This document shows, one piece after another, positions 53,558 to 64,000 of a stretch of DNA of 64,000 nt. Under the pieces are notes generated by a model. That model was not told the DNA's origin and did no database searches. It worked only from the letters and a program-made list of their open reading frames with translations. The DNA lies in contig NC_079504.1 in NCBI RefSeq assembly GCF_030052815.1, positions 83,379,309 through 83,443,308 on the forward strand, written 5' to 3'. The translations under genes and the position numbers were made by a program. Numbering within the stretch: position 1 is the first letter of the stretch; every line of letters starts with the position of its first letter. The DNA comes from Hevea brasiliensis. Its lineage: Eukaryota; Streptophyta; Magnoliopsida; Malpighiales; Euphorbiaceae.

Positions 53558-54052
53558 CAAAGCAGTATAAGGAATATCCCCATTAAGGACAGAAGACGGC
53601 ATACGATTGATTAAAAAACATGCCGTAGAAACTGCATCCGCCCAAAAGTGTTTAGGTACTTTCATATGAAAAAGAAGAGCACGAGTTACCTCAAGAAGAT
53701 GCCGATTTTTTCTTTCGGCCATGCTATTTTGGGATGGGGTATCCACATAGGAAGACTAATGAAAAATGCCATTTTGTGTCATATAAGGCTAAAATTGTGC
53801 TGAAAAGTATTCTTTGGCATTGTCACTTCTTAATATGCGCACAGAAATATTAAATTGAGTTTTGATTTCACTACAAAAGGCACAAAAGATAGAAAACAAC
53901 TCAGAACGATTTTTCATTAAATATAACCAGGTAATACGAGAGTAATCATCAACAAAAGTAACAAAATAACGAAATCCAATTTTAGATGTAACAGAACAAG
54001 GACCTCAAACATCAGAATGAACTAACTCAAAAGGCGAAGCGGTTTATTGACT
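53558..54052 (-). pseudogene. Copia-2 integrase catalytic core, interrupted
   Basis: All three catalytic regions are readable: HSDV near 54010, VDDYSRITWLYLMK near 53925, and MAERKNRHLLEV near 53715 with the Glu. Three stop codons break the frame: TGA at 54005-54007, TAG at 53789-53791 and TAG at 53756-53758. The last part, HMKVPKHFWADAV to NRMPSSVLNGDIPY, is open as 53495-53746, but its final 19 codons belong to the inserted 5.9-kb unit. Integrase would join the cDNA to the target DNA; this copy cannot be made as read. Confidence 0.88.
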
Positions 54053-54754
54053 CTAGACACGAGAAGGCAAACGATGATGTTTTGCAAACTGACACGACTC
54101 ACATTCTAGTACTGATAAAGACTGAAATTGAGGACACAGCTTCTTCATGGTAGACAAAGAAGGATGACCCAATCTACAATGAGCTTCAAGAGGTGTTAAG
54201 GTACTGGAGCAAACAAGCGACCGCGGTACATGATTTTCCAGAATGTAGAGACCACCTGACTCTCGTCCTCTACCAATAATCTGCTTCGTCGTAAGATCCT
54301 GAAATAAACACTGGTCAGGAAAAAAGGAAACAAAACAATTTAAGGTACAAGTAAGTTTACTAACAGAAAGTAGATTAAAAGAGAATTTTGGTAGACACAA
54401 AACAGAAGACAAAGAAATTAACAAAGTCAGGTTCGCAGTTCCAGAACCCATGACACAAGAAGTAGAACCATCAGCTAAAGTAACAGTAGAGGAAGTGAGA
54501 TTAGACTGAAAAGTAGATAGAAGACTAGAATTACCTGTCATGTGATCTGTCGCACCAGAATCAATAACCCATTTGGATGAAGAAGACACAAGGCATGTAG
54601 TGGATTTACCTGACTCAGCGATCGCAATGACAGGGGAACTAGTAGGCTTTAGAGATGCCTGATACTGGGAAAATTGTGCAAAATCCTCTGCAGATACCAA
54701 AATAGTTTTCTCAGAGGAAGATACTGTAGAATTCTCTGCTGCCATATTTGCCAT
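54053..54754 (-). CDS. Copia-2 protease and pre-integrase zinc finger
   Basis: A 233-codon open stretch. Residues 1-55 are a Ser-rich gag/protease linker. WVIDSGATDHMTG near residue 63 is the aspartic protease active site, and FSFNLLSVSKLT closes that domain. GLYILENHVP and the HHCC-type finger follow (HCRLGHPSLSTMKKL, then CESCQFAKHHRLP) at the C-terminus. The His of the usual 'WHxRLGHP' context is kept. The start shown is the first Met; in the element it continued from gag. Confidence 0.9.
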   Translation of the reverse strand: MANMAAENSTVSSSEKTILVSAEDFAQFSQYQASLKPTSSPVIAIAESGKSTTCLVSSSSKWVIDSGATDHMTGNSSLLSTFQSNLTSSTVTLADGSTSCVMGSGTANLTLLISLSSVLCLPKFSFNLLSVSKLTCTLNCFVSFFPDQCLFQDLTTKQIIGRGRESGGLYILENHVPRSLVCSSTLTPLEAHCRLGHPSLSTMKKLCPQFQSLSVLECESCQFAKHHRLPSRV

Positions 54755-55590
54755 CTGTGATCACTGATTTTTCCTCTGAAGTTGCGGACAATTATATTTT
54801 GTAATGCCAGATTCATGGCAATAATAACAAATGACTCCTCTTGAGTCCTGATTAGAACTAGCCTCTCCATTACGCTGATTATTTCTGTTACCTGTAATTC
54901 CTCCTCTACTTCCTCTTCTATTACCCTATTGTCCATTTGGATTACGGCTAATAAGAGCACTACTGGCAGGCTGTGAAGATTGAGTACTCTCTGTACGAAG
55001 GACCCGTGTGAACGTTTCATGCAAAGAGAAAATCTCAGAACTGGAGAGAATATGAGATTTAGCAGTCTCATACTCTGAAGGAAGGCCTGCAAGAAAACTC
55101 ATAACAGCCAGTTGCTCCCATTGGGCCTGCTGAACTTTCACATCAGGACTAAAAGGCAACAATACATTAAGTTCCTCATATACCCATTTAAAATCCATAA
55201 AATAAGCCGTGAGAGACTTATCCTCTTTCTCAGCACGGTAGAATGCCTTACAAACATCATAAATACGGGAGATATTCCCTTTACCAGAATACAGAAAATC
55301 TAAGTAATCCATCAATTCCTTAACAAATTCACAGTGATTAATTAAACTAATTACCTCACTATGAATCGAGTTCCGAAGTTGCAAAAACAACCGAGCATCC
55401 TCCCTTAGCCAAGTTTGTCGTGTATCATCAGTGGGTGGATCTTTAGTAAGGTGATCATCCTTATTAATGCTACGCAAATAGACCCTAACATCTTACTCCA
55501 CTCCAGGTAATTCGAACCATTAAGTTTGTGTTCCGTGATCTTAGTCATCACCGGAATCACATTAGAAATAACATTCTTATTGTCTGCCAT
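54755..55590 (-). pseudogene. Copia-2 gag
   Basis: The start is the ATG at 55588-55590 (MADNKNVISNVIPVMTKI). KLNGSNYLEWSKM follows, which is the copia gag N-terminal signature. After a frameshift near 55490 the frame 55477-54926 carries the UBN2/copia gag core: DARLFLQLRNSIHSEVISLI, TAYFMDFKWVYEELNVLLPF, and AVMSFLAGLPSEYETAKSHI. The zinc knuckle at about 54795-54840 reads C-YY-C-HESG-I-TKYN-C, so the metal-binding His of CCHC is replaced by Ile. A stop follows NPNGQ near 54926, just before the arginine/glycine-rich linker. Confidence 0.85.
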
Positions 55591-55870
55591 TTGTTGAGAC
55601 AAAGAAAACTAACCGAAACTCTAATCCAAAGTGCTTATAGCAGCAAAATAACCCAAAATCACAAATCAAGCAAATACCCAAATAGGATCTGAGAGCCAAA
55701 CCTCAGAAGTCCTTTAATGGTATACTGGATCAGGCAACAGCACACAGTGGTGGAATGAGGGGGTTGAGGCGACGCCGGCGATGTTGATCAGGATCGAAAC
55801 GGCCGGTCAGCAGCCAAGGTCTCTCCTGAGCTGGGTAGTGAGAAAAAATAGTCTCCCTAGATTGATGACC

Positions 55871-55883
55871 TGCTCTGATATCA
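55871..55883 (-). other. Primer-binding site, Copia-2
   Basis: On the minus strand, TGATATCAGAGCA directly follows the 5' LTR. It matches the tRNA-Met complement TGGTATCAGAGC with one G-to-A difference. Confidence 0.85.
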
Positions 55884-56066
55884 TGTAGAAAGAGATAATT
55901 CTTATAATTTCAATTAATCTGTACATGGGTATATATATACAATTGATTCCTATAATTATATTCTACTAATTAGGAAGAAATCCTAAATAAGAAATCCTAA
56001 ATAGGAATACAGAGAAATAATATAGTAATTGACTTTCCATAACATAGTGATTGACTTTCCATAACA
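55884..56066 (-). repeat. Copia-2 5' LTR
   Basis: 183 bp, same as 45725-45923 apart from a 16-bp indel and a few SNPs. It has the same 22-bp tandem duplication at its outer end (56023-56044 and 56045-56066). Confidence 0.92.
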
Positions 56067-57050
56067 ATTACCAAGACAAAAAAGTTTCAAGTGGTTTTAC
56101 TCATTTTCAATTAGGAGCTTGAACTTAAGTTTGTGATAAACAGATACTTATGGTTTCACACTGTTAAAAAATGAGACTTTTCTGCTACTACAATTAAATT
56201 TTGATGATGTGGATTAAATAAACAATTAAAAATAGTTTTTAGTTATTTTAGTGGGTTCTATTTAAAATAAAATTCAAAAATATAATCAAAAAGGGGAGGA
56301 ACCAATGAACCAACCCTCTTGCTATCCCGTTTCCCTTCTCCCTTTCTTCTTCCATCACTCTGACAGCCTTTCCCTCAATAGCATTGGTGACTTCCTTGCC
56401 TTCTATGTGATGACTAATGATTACTAGCAAGGCAAGATTAGCAACAACATGATGGATCAATGAGAAAGTAAGAGGAGAGAGATTAGAGAGCTTGACTAAG
56501 AGCCAAACCCATTGAGAATTGCCACCACCAATCGTTAAAAGTCCCAGGGCTCACTGTGCATAGCCTCCCTAACTTTGGTCGAACTCACAGGCTTCAATAG
56601 CTTGTGGATTAACATTAAATTGAAGGTGACCCAAATTGAACTCGTAAACCTTAGCCTCTTTTCTTTTATTCACCACCATTCATTGGAAGCCCCAAGTCCT
56701 ATCACACATATTCTCCCAATCTTTGGATGAGCTCATTAGCATTAACTGCTCATGAATTGGCATTTGTTTAAGAGTGACCCAAATTGGACCCATGAACTTT
56801 ACCCACCTTTCTTTTATCTTTTTCCTTTTTTTCATTTCATTTCAAGTGGAAGCCATATTTATAATTAAAAATTATTTTAATTAAATATTTAATGCACTTC
56901 ATCAAAATTTAATGGTGTTAACAGAAAAGTCTCACTTTGCTAACTGCAAAAAAACACAAGAACTTTTTTCTCACAAATTTAACCTTAGATCTTGACTTGA
57001 AAAAGGTGTAAAATCATGGGATGATTTTTCATACTTTTCTCTAAAATAAA

Positions 57051-57979
57051 AATATGAAATTACCCTTTTGTCCCTCAAAATTACAAAAATACAACCTATT
57101 ATATTCCCACACATTTAAACAGTCAATGTCCTTTGTCGATTGATAAGTTGTTAAAATATGTTGCAAAAGATTGGAGGCCATCTCTCTGTCTTGGTTATTT
57201 CATCATTTTCTTATCCTTTACAATTGATGATTCTCTTATTGGATTATTTGATGTGGTTTTGGCTACTTGATTGACTATGCTCCCTTAAACTTCTTTATAG
57301 GGCGATGTTTTCTTGGTGGTAGTTGATAGGGCAATTTGTGTTATTATACATCTTCTCTAGTTGTATGATAAGACATAAACTTTATATGATGGGTAAGGTT
57401 CCTTCTAAATGATTATGGTGAATCCATCTTGTAAACTAGTTATTTCTCTTAGTAGGAAAATTGATTGAATTTTCATACTCTCGAAATAGTCTTTTGTCAT
57501 AATTACAAAGCAAAGAATAATGTACTAATATTAGCTTCATTTTTATTCCCATCACACATAACATTTAAACACTTATATATTTACAAATTAAAATTTGATC
57601 AGTAGCTATTATTTGAAAATTAAATTCAAGCAAATCCAATAATTTGCTATCACATAATCCAAAATCAAATTGGATTTTCAATTTTTACCTTTTGCTATCT
57701 CTTTCATCTATGGTTATATTATTTTTTTTCCTTTATCTTCTCTCTCATCGAATTATCTATCCTTTATTGCATTAAAATTAAAAAATATATATTTTATTTA
57801 TATATAAGTAGACAAAGTTGGTGGTCTCAAATCTTATGCAAATGTTAGATGGATTAACTAAAATATACATTTATTTTCAACTGATATGTGTACTTTATTA
57901 TTTAATGAATCTATAATTTTTTTAATGTCTTTTCAATTTAATAATTATTTTTTTTAATCTTAATCTATTATGCCATATA
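57051..57979. other. AT-rich spacer
   Basis: I see no gene, repeat pair or element end in this stretch. Several short poly-A/T runs occur. Confidence 0.5.
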
Positions 57980-57988
57980 GTCTTTATT
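57980..57988. repeat. 9-bp target-site duplication GTCTTTATT, left
   Basis: Identical to 62754-62762, immediately outside the two GGCTAAAT ends. Confidence 0.9.
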
Positions 57989-60900
57989 GGCTAAATTTTA
58001 CCCACCATCCCTTAAGTTTGAAGGTTGTTTCATTAATGTCTTTCAACTTTAATTTGTAGCTCAAAAATCCTCTAACTTCAATTTAACACAATCTAGAGTC
58101 CCTCAAGCCACTTTTTGATGGAATCTCCGGAAAAAAGCTTATATTGACACGCCTAGGTGGAATAAAAATAATAAAAAAGTTTCTCTATATGCCATGTGGC
58201 ACTTTAATAATAAAAAATATTTCTTTCTCTCTCTTGCTCCCTCTCTTCTCTCTTTTAGCCAAAATCCAATGTCACATAAAACCCTTCACAAGTAGATCCA
58301 CTCTCACCCTTCATTCATCATCAAACCTGGAAACAAGAAAACGATAAAATCATACCCACATAGCATGCTCAAACCCATACCACCAGCTACTCCACTATTG
58401 TCAACAAAAATAGCACTACTGCCACTGGTTTGAGTTGTAGGATATTCAAAACTTCAATAGATGGAGAGAAACTACCAGTGATCCCTCATCGTAATGTCTT
58501 GCTTGAAACTACTTTATCACATGATTTATAAGCCCTTGGAACCATTGTCAGTTTCTCTTGTAATGAAACTAAAGGTTAGCCCAAGGGCATTTGGTATCAC
58601 CTCATCCCAATAGCAATACTCACTCCCATTAGCCATATATTCTGCTATGCATAATAAAAGAACATAAATTTAAAGAAGGGGAAATCCAAAAATCCAAGTC
58701 CTTAAGCATGAAATAGACCTCTTAAAATCTCATTTATGGATATCATCAGAAAGGGTCAATCCTACAAGGGATTTTAGAGGAAAATACGCAAAATTCAAGA
58801 ATACAAAAATAAAATAAAAAGTAAAAGATTTAAGATGCATGCATGAAGCTTAATTAAGTATTCAACATTAGCAAACCAAATGAAGAAATTAAGACCTAAA
58901 AAAGTGATTTATTGTGCCTCTTTCCCTTCCCTCTGTCCTTAGAGTTGAGATGGCTCAACATCTCCATATCCCAAGGTCACCATGATGCCATACCCATAAG
59001 AGTCCTTTTTGACTAAACTTGCTCCACAACTTGATCGAGCACCTTTATTCCTCTAGCACCGACCGATCAACCCAGCTGAATAGCACCATCATAGCTTTAG
59101 CTCTAGCTCCTTGATGTTTGGTAATTTTGTATGGATCATATGCAATTGGCAAAGAGAGAGAACAAAAAGGGGTAGTAGAGAGAGGTAAAGGATAAAAAAA
59201 AGGGAAAGAGATGACTAGAAAGAAAGTGTGTGTTAAAGCTATGTCAGAGAGAGATTTTTGTTCGTATTGCATTAAAGCCAAACCAGCATGTCAATGTAAG
59301 TTTTTAGCTAAAGATTTCATTAGAAAATGGCTTGAGTGTAATGACCTAGCTAGGGGCTATTATTGGTATTAGGGAACAAGTCAACTTAAGGCTGTTGGTA
59401 CCCATAGCAAGCTTTGGACCATAAACTTTGACCTAACAAAGGCCCACTATCTATTTGGAACTCTTTTCTAACTTAAAGGGAGGTACTTTCCTCCACTAAG
59501 GCTCAAATTCAATAGAAAGAGTTTAAAACTTTAAGTACATTATGCTAGAATTTCTTTCCTTATTCTTGTCTTATTTCACCTATTTCTTTTCTACATGTTT
59601 TACCTAAGCAAAGCTAAGCTCTTTCTGCCTTATTTGTAAAACTAAAATAGAGTCATGGAACTCTTCCAATTAACAAGAGGCTCACTGACATCTTTCCCCT
59701 AGGAATAACATTTACTTGTTTCCTTATAGTATCATTTCTATTTCTACTATAGAGTTTTGATATATTACTTTGGAGGTGTTCACTTAAGAAACCTCTTTAA
59801 CATAGCCTTATCATCTTAACTTTAACTATAACTTATTGATCACACTCAACTTTACTTTTCTTTCGTGATTAAGTCTACCCTTAGTATTTAAATACATAAG
59901 AGAGCTTTTACTTACCCTAGTAGACTTATATTCCTCTGTTTCATGTTTAGTATGATCAATAGGACACCACTTTCTTTACTCATTCATTCATTACTATTTA
60001 CTTTCACTAGCCACATCATTTCTGCAACACAATTCTTTTATCAAGTTAAGGAGATACCTTAATAAGTTATTCTCATTCTTTAATCATCATATCTTTATTA
60101 ACTTTAAGTGGTAATTAAGGAACTCAATATTTCCTTCCTATACTTACTTATTGAACATACTTATAAGACTATGCTTTATGCTTTAAATATTCATTATGCT
60201 CTTTAATTTAGTGCTAGGGAAAATAACTCACTTACTCATGTAACTGTTCAGTCTTACTGGCAAGTACATCCATATTCTAACATACATTAGATTTAAATTC
60301 CCATACTAACCTTACATACATACATACATCCACTAGGCTACCTCATACCTTGACATTACATAATTACACTACATGACATAATTACATGTAAGAGATATAG
60401 ACATATTTAAACCTACTATTATATAAGTATGAAGAACATAATTACATCAACATCTATGGGTCTACCATTATTAGAAGAGTTATCATTTTAACATGATAAA
60501 AGCCTTCCTATATTGTTGTTCATCTGGCACCTGCAAAACCTGTGTTGGTTTGGAAGGGTGTTAGTTGGGAGGCTCAATAAGCATAAACCACCTATAACAA
60601 TTATATTTTCCTTTTATTGCATACACATGAGCATAAGATTTACATGAATGAAATAATATCAAACATTTGCAAACATGGTAGTCATGTCATTTGTGACTTC
60701 CCTATAAATGAATGTGCCCAGTTCATATAGAAGCTCCTTGTGTTTTTCTCTTACTATAACCAATGTGCCCAACTCATATAGAAGCTCCTCAAGACTTTCT
60801 TTTCAAACATGACACGTGTCATGCACCAGGGGCCTCGTAGGGTCCTCATCTGGCCTTCGGATCTGAAACATAAAGCAAAACATCACATGTTCTTATATAC

Positions 60901-62753
60901 CATTTAGAGTCAGTGGGTCATTCATAATCTACCTTACATCATTGACATTATGCATTTGCAACAAAGTATGGTTCTAATGTATTATACCTTAATATCAATG
61001 CATTTCATGATGCATGTTTATGTTCATGATGCATGTTTATGTTAAAAGCAATAATTTCAACAATTAAAGGCATTTGAAATTCAATTAAGCAGTTTATACT
61101 TACCCCTTAAAGATTTTATCAATATTCTTATGCCGTTTTGATCTAGCAGGTAGTCCTCGAAATTGATTTATATTCCTAGGATGCTTTAACACTAGACTGA
61201 CTCAAGGGCTCAACTTCATGAAACACAAATCACCAACTCTCTACAAGTGGTGAATAACAAACACATCAATTCTATACCTTGTGCTCCTTAAAAACATATT
61301 AAGAACATGAACCCTTGATTCTAGGTTTTTACAGTGCATAAAAATAAGTTTTAAAGCCTTTAAATCAAAAGATGAAATTTATTGGTAGAAGCAACTTTGA
61401 CTGCCGAAGTAGGGAATTTCGGCTGCCAAAGTCTAGAACATAAAATGTCTGTAAGATACAGTAGCTACTCTTCAGCTGAACCTGGGGAAAATCCAGAATC
61501 CCAAATTCTAGCTTATAGCAACCCTATAGCTCCAACAAGACCAAATTCACTTTCTATAGCCCCAAATCATGATCCAACATGAAAAGCACAACTATACATG
61601 ATCTAATAACTTGGGAACCAAAAGTACAACATGCACTTCCATTTCATCACAACTTATGGAATTTCCCATTTCATTAAGCTCTCTTTTTCCATGTTTCAAT
61701 TCATCTTCCAAAGTTAAACTAAAGTTATAATGTTTAAGCACATCTAAAACTTTAGCGGAACATGCAAACTTAATTCTATATAACACTTAGCTAGCTAATA
61801 TCAAGAACCCATTACTAAAAGAATTTGACTCCTTAATTTAAAAGAGAAAGAATAGATAAATTTGCATTTCATGTTTACTCTTTGCATGTCTTAAAAAAAA
61901 TTAAAGAATTTCACTTAAAATAATCAATTTAAAACCCCCACTCAACACTTCTAAAATTGTCATACAAGATTATAGTAGCGTCAAAAATTTTAAATTCATA
62001 CTCAACATTTCTTTGTCCAACTTAAAGCTCTTTATAAAACAAGGATAAAAGAAGGAAGAGCTCACTTTGTAACTTGACATTTTCTTGAAAAGAAAGATTT
62101 AAAGACCCTCTTCTTAGAAAGTTTTAAAATCCAAGAATTCATTATCTTTCATAGTTAAGGCCTTCCAAGGAACTTCAATCATCAATTTGTTTCTAAAAGA
62201 TTTCAAAGAAAACACACGCACTTGCTTTTTTTTTTTTTTTTTGGCAACCAAGAATTCCTTGGTGTATTTGGTTTGAAGGAAAACAAACAAAAGAAAAGAG
62301 TTTATAGAGAGGGAAAACAAAAGAAGGAGAGAATCCTCTTTCTCTTTGAACTGGACCCTTTAAATATGGCTGACCATCACAGTGGCGGACACTTTCGGTG
62401 GCCAAAAGTCCCATTTTTGGTGGCCAAAAGTGCTTCTTTCTGCCTTTTCTTAAAACTTTCCCAACATAATGAACCCCCTCCCATAGGGTCCCACTAAACT
62501 ATTTCTTAACGCACCAAGAATTTTATCAAGAAAACTCATTAAAAGAAATAACAAATCTCCCATTAAAATGTTTGTACTGAATTGGAACATCTATTACAGG
62601 TCGATTCTCGACACTAGAGTTTGAGGGGTGTTAGACAGAGGGACTTTGGATTGTGTTAAATTGAAGTTCGAAAATTTTTGTGATACAAATTGAAGTAGAG
62701 AAACATTAATGAAACAAGCCTCAAAGTTGAAGGATGATGGGTGATATTTAGCC
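57989..62753. mobile_element. MULE-like element with 165-bp TIRs, split by a solo LTR
   Basis: The ends begin GGCTAAAT in both directions and are flanked by exact 9-bp duplications GTCTTTATT (57980-57988 and 62754-62762), the hallmark of Mutator-like elements. The left TIR is 57989-58153. The right TIR is 62753-62638 continuing into 59336-59287. Shared blocks include GTTTCATTAATGT, 'cttcaatttaacacaat', GTCCCTCAAGCCA and ATTGACA. Without the LTR the element is about 1.46 kb. It contains no transposase and no recognisable captured gene, so it is non-autonomous. Confidence 0.88.
59337..62637 (-). mobile_element. Solo LTR inserted in the right TIR of the MULE-like element
   Basis: A 3301-bp unit with TGTAATGACC at the left and TTAGACA at the right. 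Read on the minus strand it starts TGTCTAACACCCC, recalling the TGTAACACCCC ends of the gypsy LTRs here. It separates the GGCTTGAG and GAGGGAC parts of the right TIR, so its limits are set by homology to the left TIR. Only GAG of a 5-bp TSD (TTGAG expected) is seen on the right. It contains a short direct duplication ('aatgtgccca' at 60711 and 60762) and no coding domain. Confidence 0.75.
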
Positions 62754-62762
62754 GTCTTTATT
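62754..62762. repeat. 9-bp target-site duplication GTCTTTATT, right
   Basis: Exact copy of 57980-57988. Confidence 0.9.
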
Positions 62763-64000
62763 CAAATAAAATTTGAAAAGAGCTATAAATTTTATGCAAT
62801 GACTTATAGTATAATCCTTTGATGCTGAATGATTTTTATTTCTTTAAATACTATAGTTATATTATAATCAAAAGCATGATATTGTATTTCTTATATTTAT
62901 TATGAAAATTTTGTTATAATTTTTTTGAATTGACAAAGAATTCTATATATTTGAATATTTTATTGATTTATTATGATTGGCCCTCCAATAAAAATTTTCT
63001 GGGTTTGCCCTAACTCTCATTTGATAAGGCCTAATCACAAAAAATGTAAAATGGTTATATATTTATTTATCTTATAATTTTCACAATTTTTCATAATTTC
63101 AAGATCCTATTAAAATAATGTCTTATTAGTAAAAATTAATATAAATTAATAATATTTTAACTCCAATTTAAATAAAAAGATAATTTAATCACAACGTTGA
63201 AAACACCTACAAATAAATTAAAATTGGTGATATAATATTTTTTTATTCTAATTTAATTAATTAAATAAAATTTTAATTAAATTATAACAAAATTATTAAA
63301 AGCAATTGCAATGATGCTTAAAAATTGTTATCTTTTCTAAAAAAGAATGGTTGTCATATATTAAATAAACCGCTGCCTAAAATATGAAAAGAACTGCTGC
63401 CATCGCATGTCTTATTACAGCAGTTTTTAAGCCATCACTAAATACAAAGAAAATCGTTGCAATAATTTATTATAGCAGAGGCGGATGTAGCAATTGGGAA
63501 GCAGCTGTCATAGACTTATGGCAATAGTTTTCACCTCTGTAACAACGGCTTCACTGTCATAGCCTTTTTATATAGTAGATCATTTTCACTTAATTCATAT
63601 TTAGTTATTAAAATTTATAATTAGAGTTTAGAGAATTAAATTTCAAGAAGAATATAAGAAAAGGGAGAGTTGAGAGATTAATTGAAATTCAAGAAGACAA
63701 ACTTTATTCATATAAGAAATAAAAAAAGAGCTATAAATTTTGAAGACAATTGACAGAGATAAATAGACAAATATATTAGTCAGGTATTTTTTTTTTTAAT
63801 TTACAACAACAAATCTAAATAAAGCAATAGTACAACACAATTCCAATGACGAATTAAACAAGCAAAGACAATATAAAAGATTCACATAACACTACCATGA
63901 GGATATTGGCTGACGTTGACTATTTGCTCAATTCCCGCTAGCCCTAGGTTTGAGTTGGTTTTGAGTTTTTGTTGCAGCATCGGAGCAGGCACAAGTGTAG
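62763..64000. other. AT-rich terminal interval with possible MITE relic
   Basis: No gene seen. 63290-63580 contains repeated words of the type 'accgctgcctaaaatatg', 'gcagtttttaagccatcactaaatac' and 'gcagctgtcatagac', ending in 'agcctttttatatagtag'. Such internal GCTGC/GGCTTTTAA repetition is common in small non-autonomous DNA transposons, but I could not define its ends or a TSD. Confidence 0.35.

Larger units (their letters stand above)
45725..56066 (-). mobile_element. Copia-2: short-LTR copia element with nested 5.9-kb insertion
   Basis: A minus-strand copia element bounded by 199- and 183-bp LTRs and exact ATTAC duplications (45720-45724, 56067-56071). Order in its orientation: LTR, tRNA-Met-type PBS, gag, protease (DSGATDHM), pre-integrase, integrase (split by 47642-53552), truncated RT, RNase H, PPT, LTR. 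Without the insertion it is about 4.4 kb. The RT core is deleted and there are several stop codons, so it cannot be autonomous. Short LTRs suggest the Ale/Ivana side of the copia tree, but I am not certain. Confidence 0.93.
45714..57041. mobile_element. MULE-like inverted-repeat element split by Copia-2
   Basis: With Copia-2 removed, 45714-45724 plus 56072-57041 form an element of about 980 bp. Its long terminal inverted repeats (about 200 bp) begin GAGAAAA; shared blocks include GAGACTTTTCTG and ATTAAATTTTGATGA at 56170-56215 and, inverted, 56903-56940. It is flanked by 9-bp direct repeats TAAAACAAA (45705-45713) and TAAAATAAA (57042-57050), an 8/9 match. A 9-bp duplication and long TIRs point to a non-autonomous Mutator-like element. 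No transposase is present. The interior holds a diverged direct repeat (about 56565-56690 and 56730-56850), each copy with 'gtgacccaaattg'. Confidence 0.72.

Noticed and set aside
56248..56460. 70-codon minus-strand ORF in the MULE-like element
   Set aside because: No homology I can name, AT-rich flanks and no promoter. It spans the inner edge of the TIR.
56540..56860. Diverged direct repeat with 'gtgacccaaattg', considered as captured exons
   Set aside because: No open frame is maintained in either copy and no protein is recognisable, so gene capture cannot be claimed.
62193..62497. Overlapping ORFs around a long poly-T/poly-A run
   Set aside because: Lysine or phenylalanine runs from the homopolymer inside a solo LTR; not coding.

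Overview
This window is intergenic plant DNA, almost certainly from a eudicot nuclear genome. Nearly all of it is transposable elements: AT-rich spacers, Ty1/copia and Ty3/gypsy polyproteins, initiator-tRNA-Met primer sites, MULE-type inverted-repeat elements and long solo LTRs. I see no convincing host protein-coding gene, tRNA or rRNA. The LTR families would fit a Euphorbiaceae-type genome, but that is a guess.

Layout from left to right. 1-1330 is a diverged copia-type LTR on the + strand, cut by the window edge. 1331-3787 is gene-free DNA with several old direct and tandem repeats. 3793-7408 and 7512-10700 are two solo gypsy-type LTRs on the + strand, each with a perfect 5-bp target-site duplication (TACAA, ATCAT). 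10808-45591 is one copia element on the - strand (Copia-1, TSD CAAAT, 2.1-kb LTRs). Its gag is split by a 25.2-kb gypsy compound at 15904-41133 (TSD TAAGG). That compound holds three near-identical 3.7-kb LTRs, two complete sets of gag-pol regions, a truncated gag and a fourth, diverged LTR. It therefore records nesting plus inter-element recombination.

45714-57041 is a small MULE-like inverted-repeat element (9-bp TSD, 8/9 match). It is split by a second copia element (Copia-2, 45725-56066, TSD ATTAC, LTRs under 200 bp). The integrase gene of Copia-2 is in turn split by a 5.9-kb TG...CA unit at 47642-53552 (TSD GGAAA). That unit has no RT or integrase but carries a multi-domain 'putative gypsy type transposon' (PF04195-like) pseudogene on the - strand, TATA boxes and GATCGG-rich tandem arrays. 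57989-62753 is a MULE-like element with 165-bp inverted repeats and a perfect 9-bp TSD (GTCTTTATT). Its right inverted repeat is split by a 3.3-kb solo LTR. 62763-64000 is AT-rich, with one possible MITE relic.

The elements work together only as a stratigraphy: each insertion is dated relative to the one it interrupts. At three junctions the interrupted reading frame or inverted repeat resumes across the TSD. No element is autonomous as read. Copia-1 lacks protease, Copia-2 lacks the RT catalytic core, and the gypsy gag-pol copies are full of frameshifts. Many of those frameshifts sit at CAG/CTG trinucleotides and differ between otherwise identical copies. This looks more like methylation-linked sequencing error than decay.
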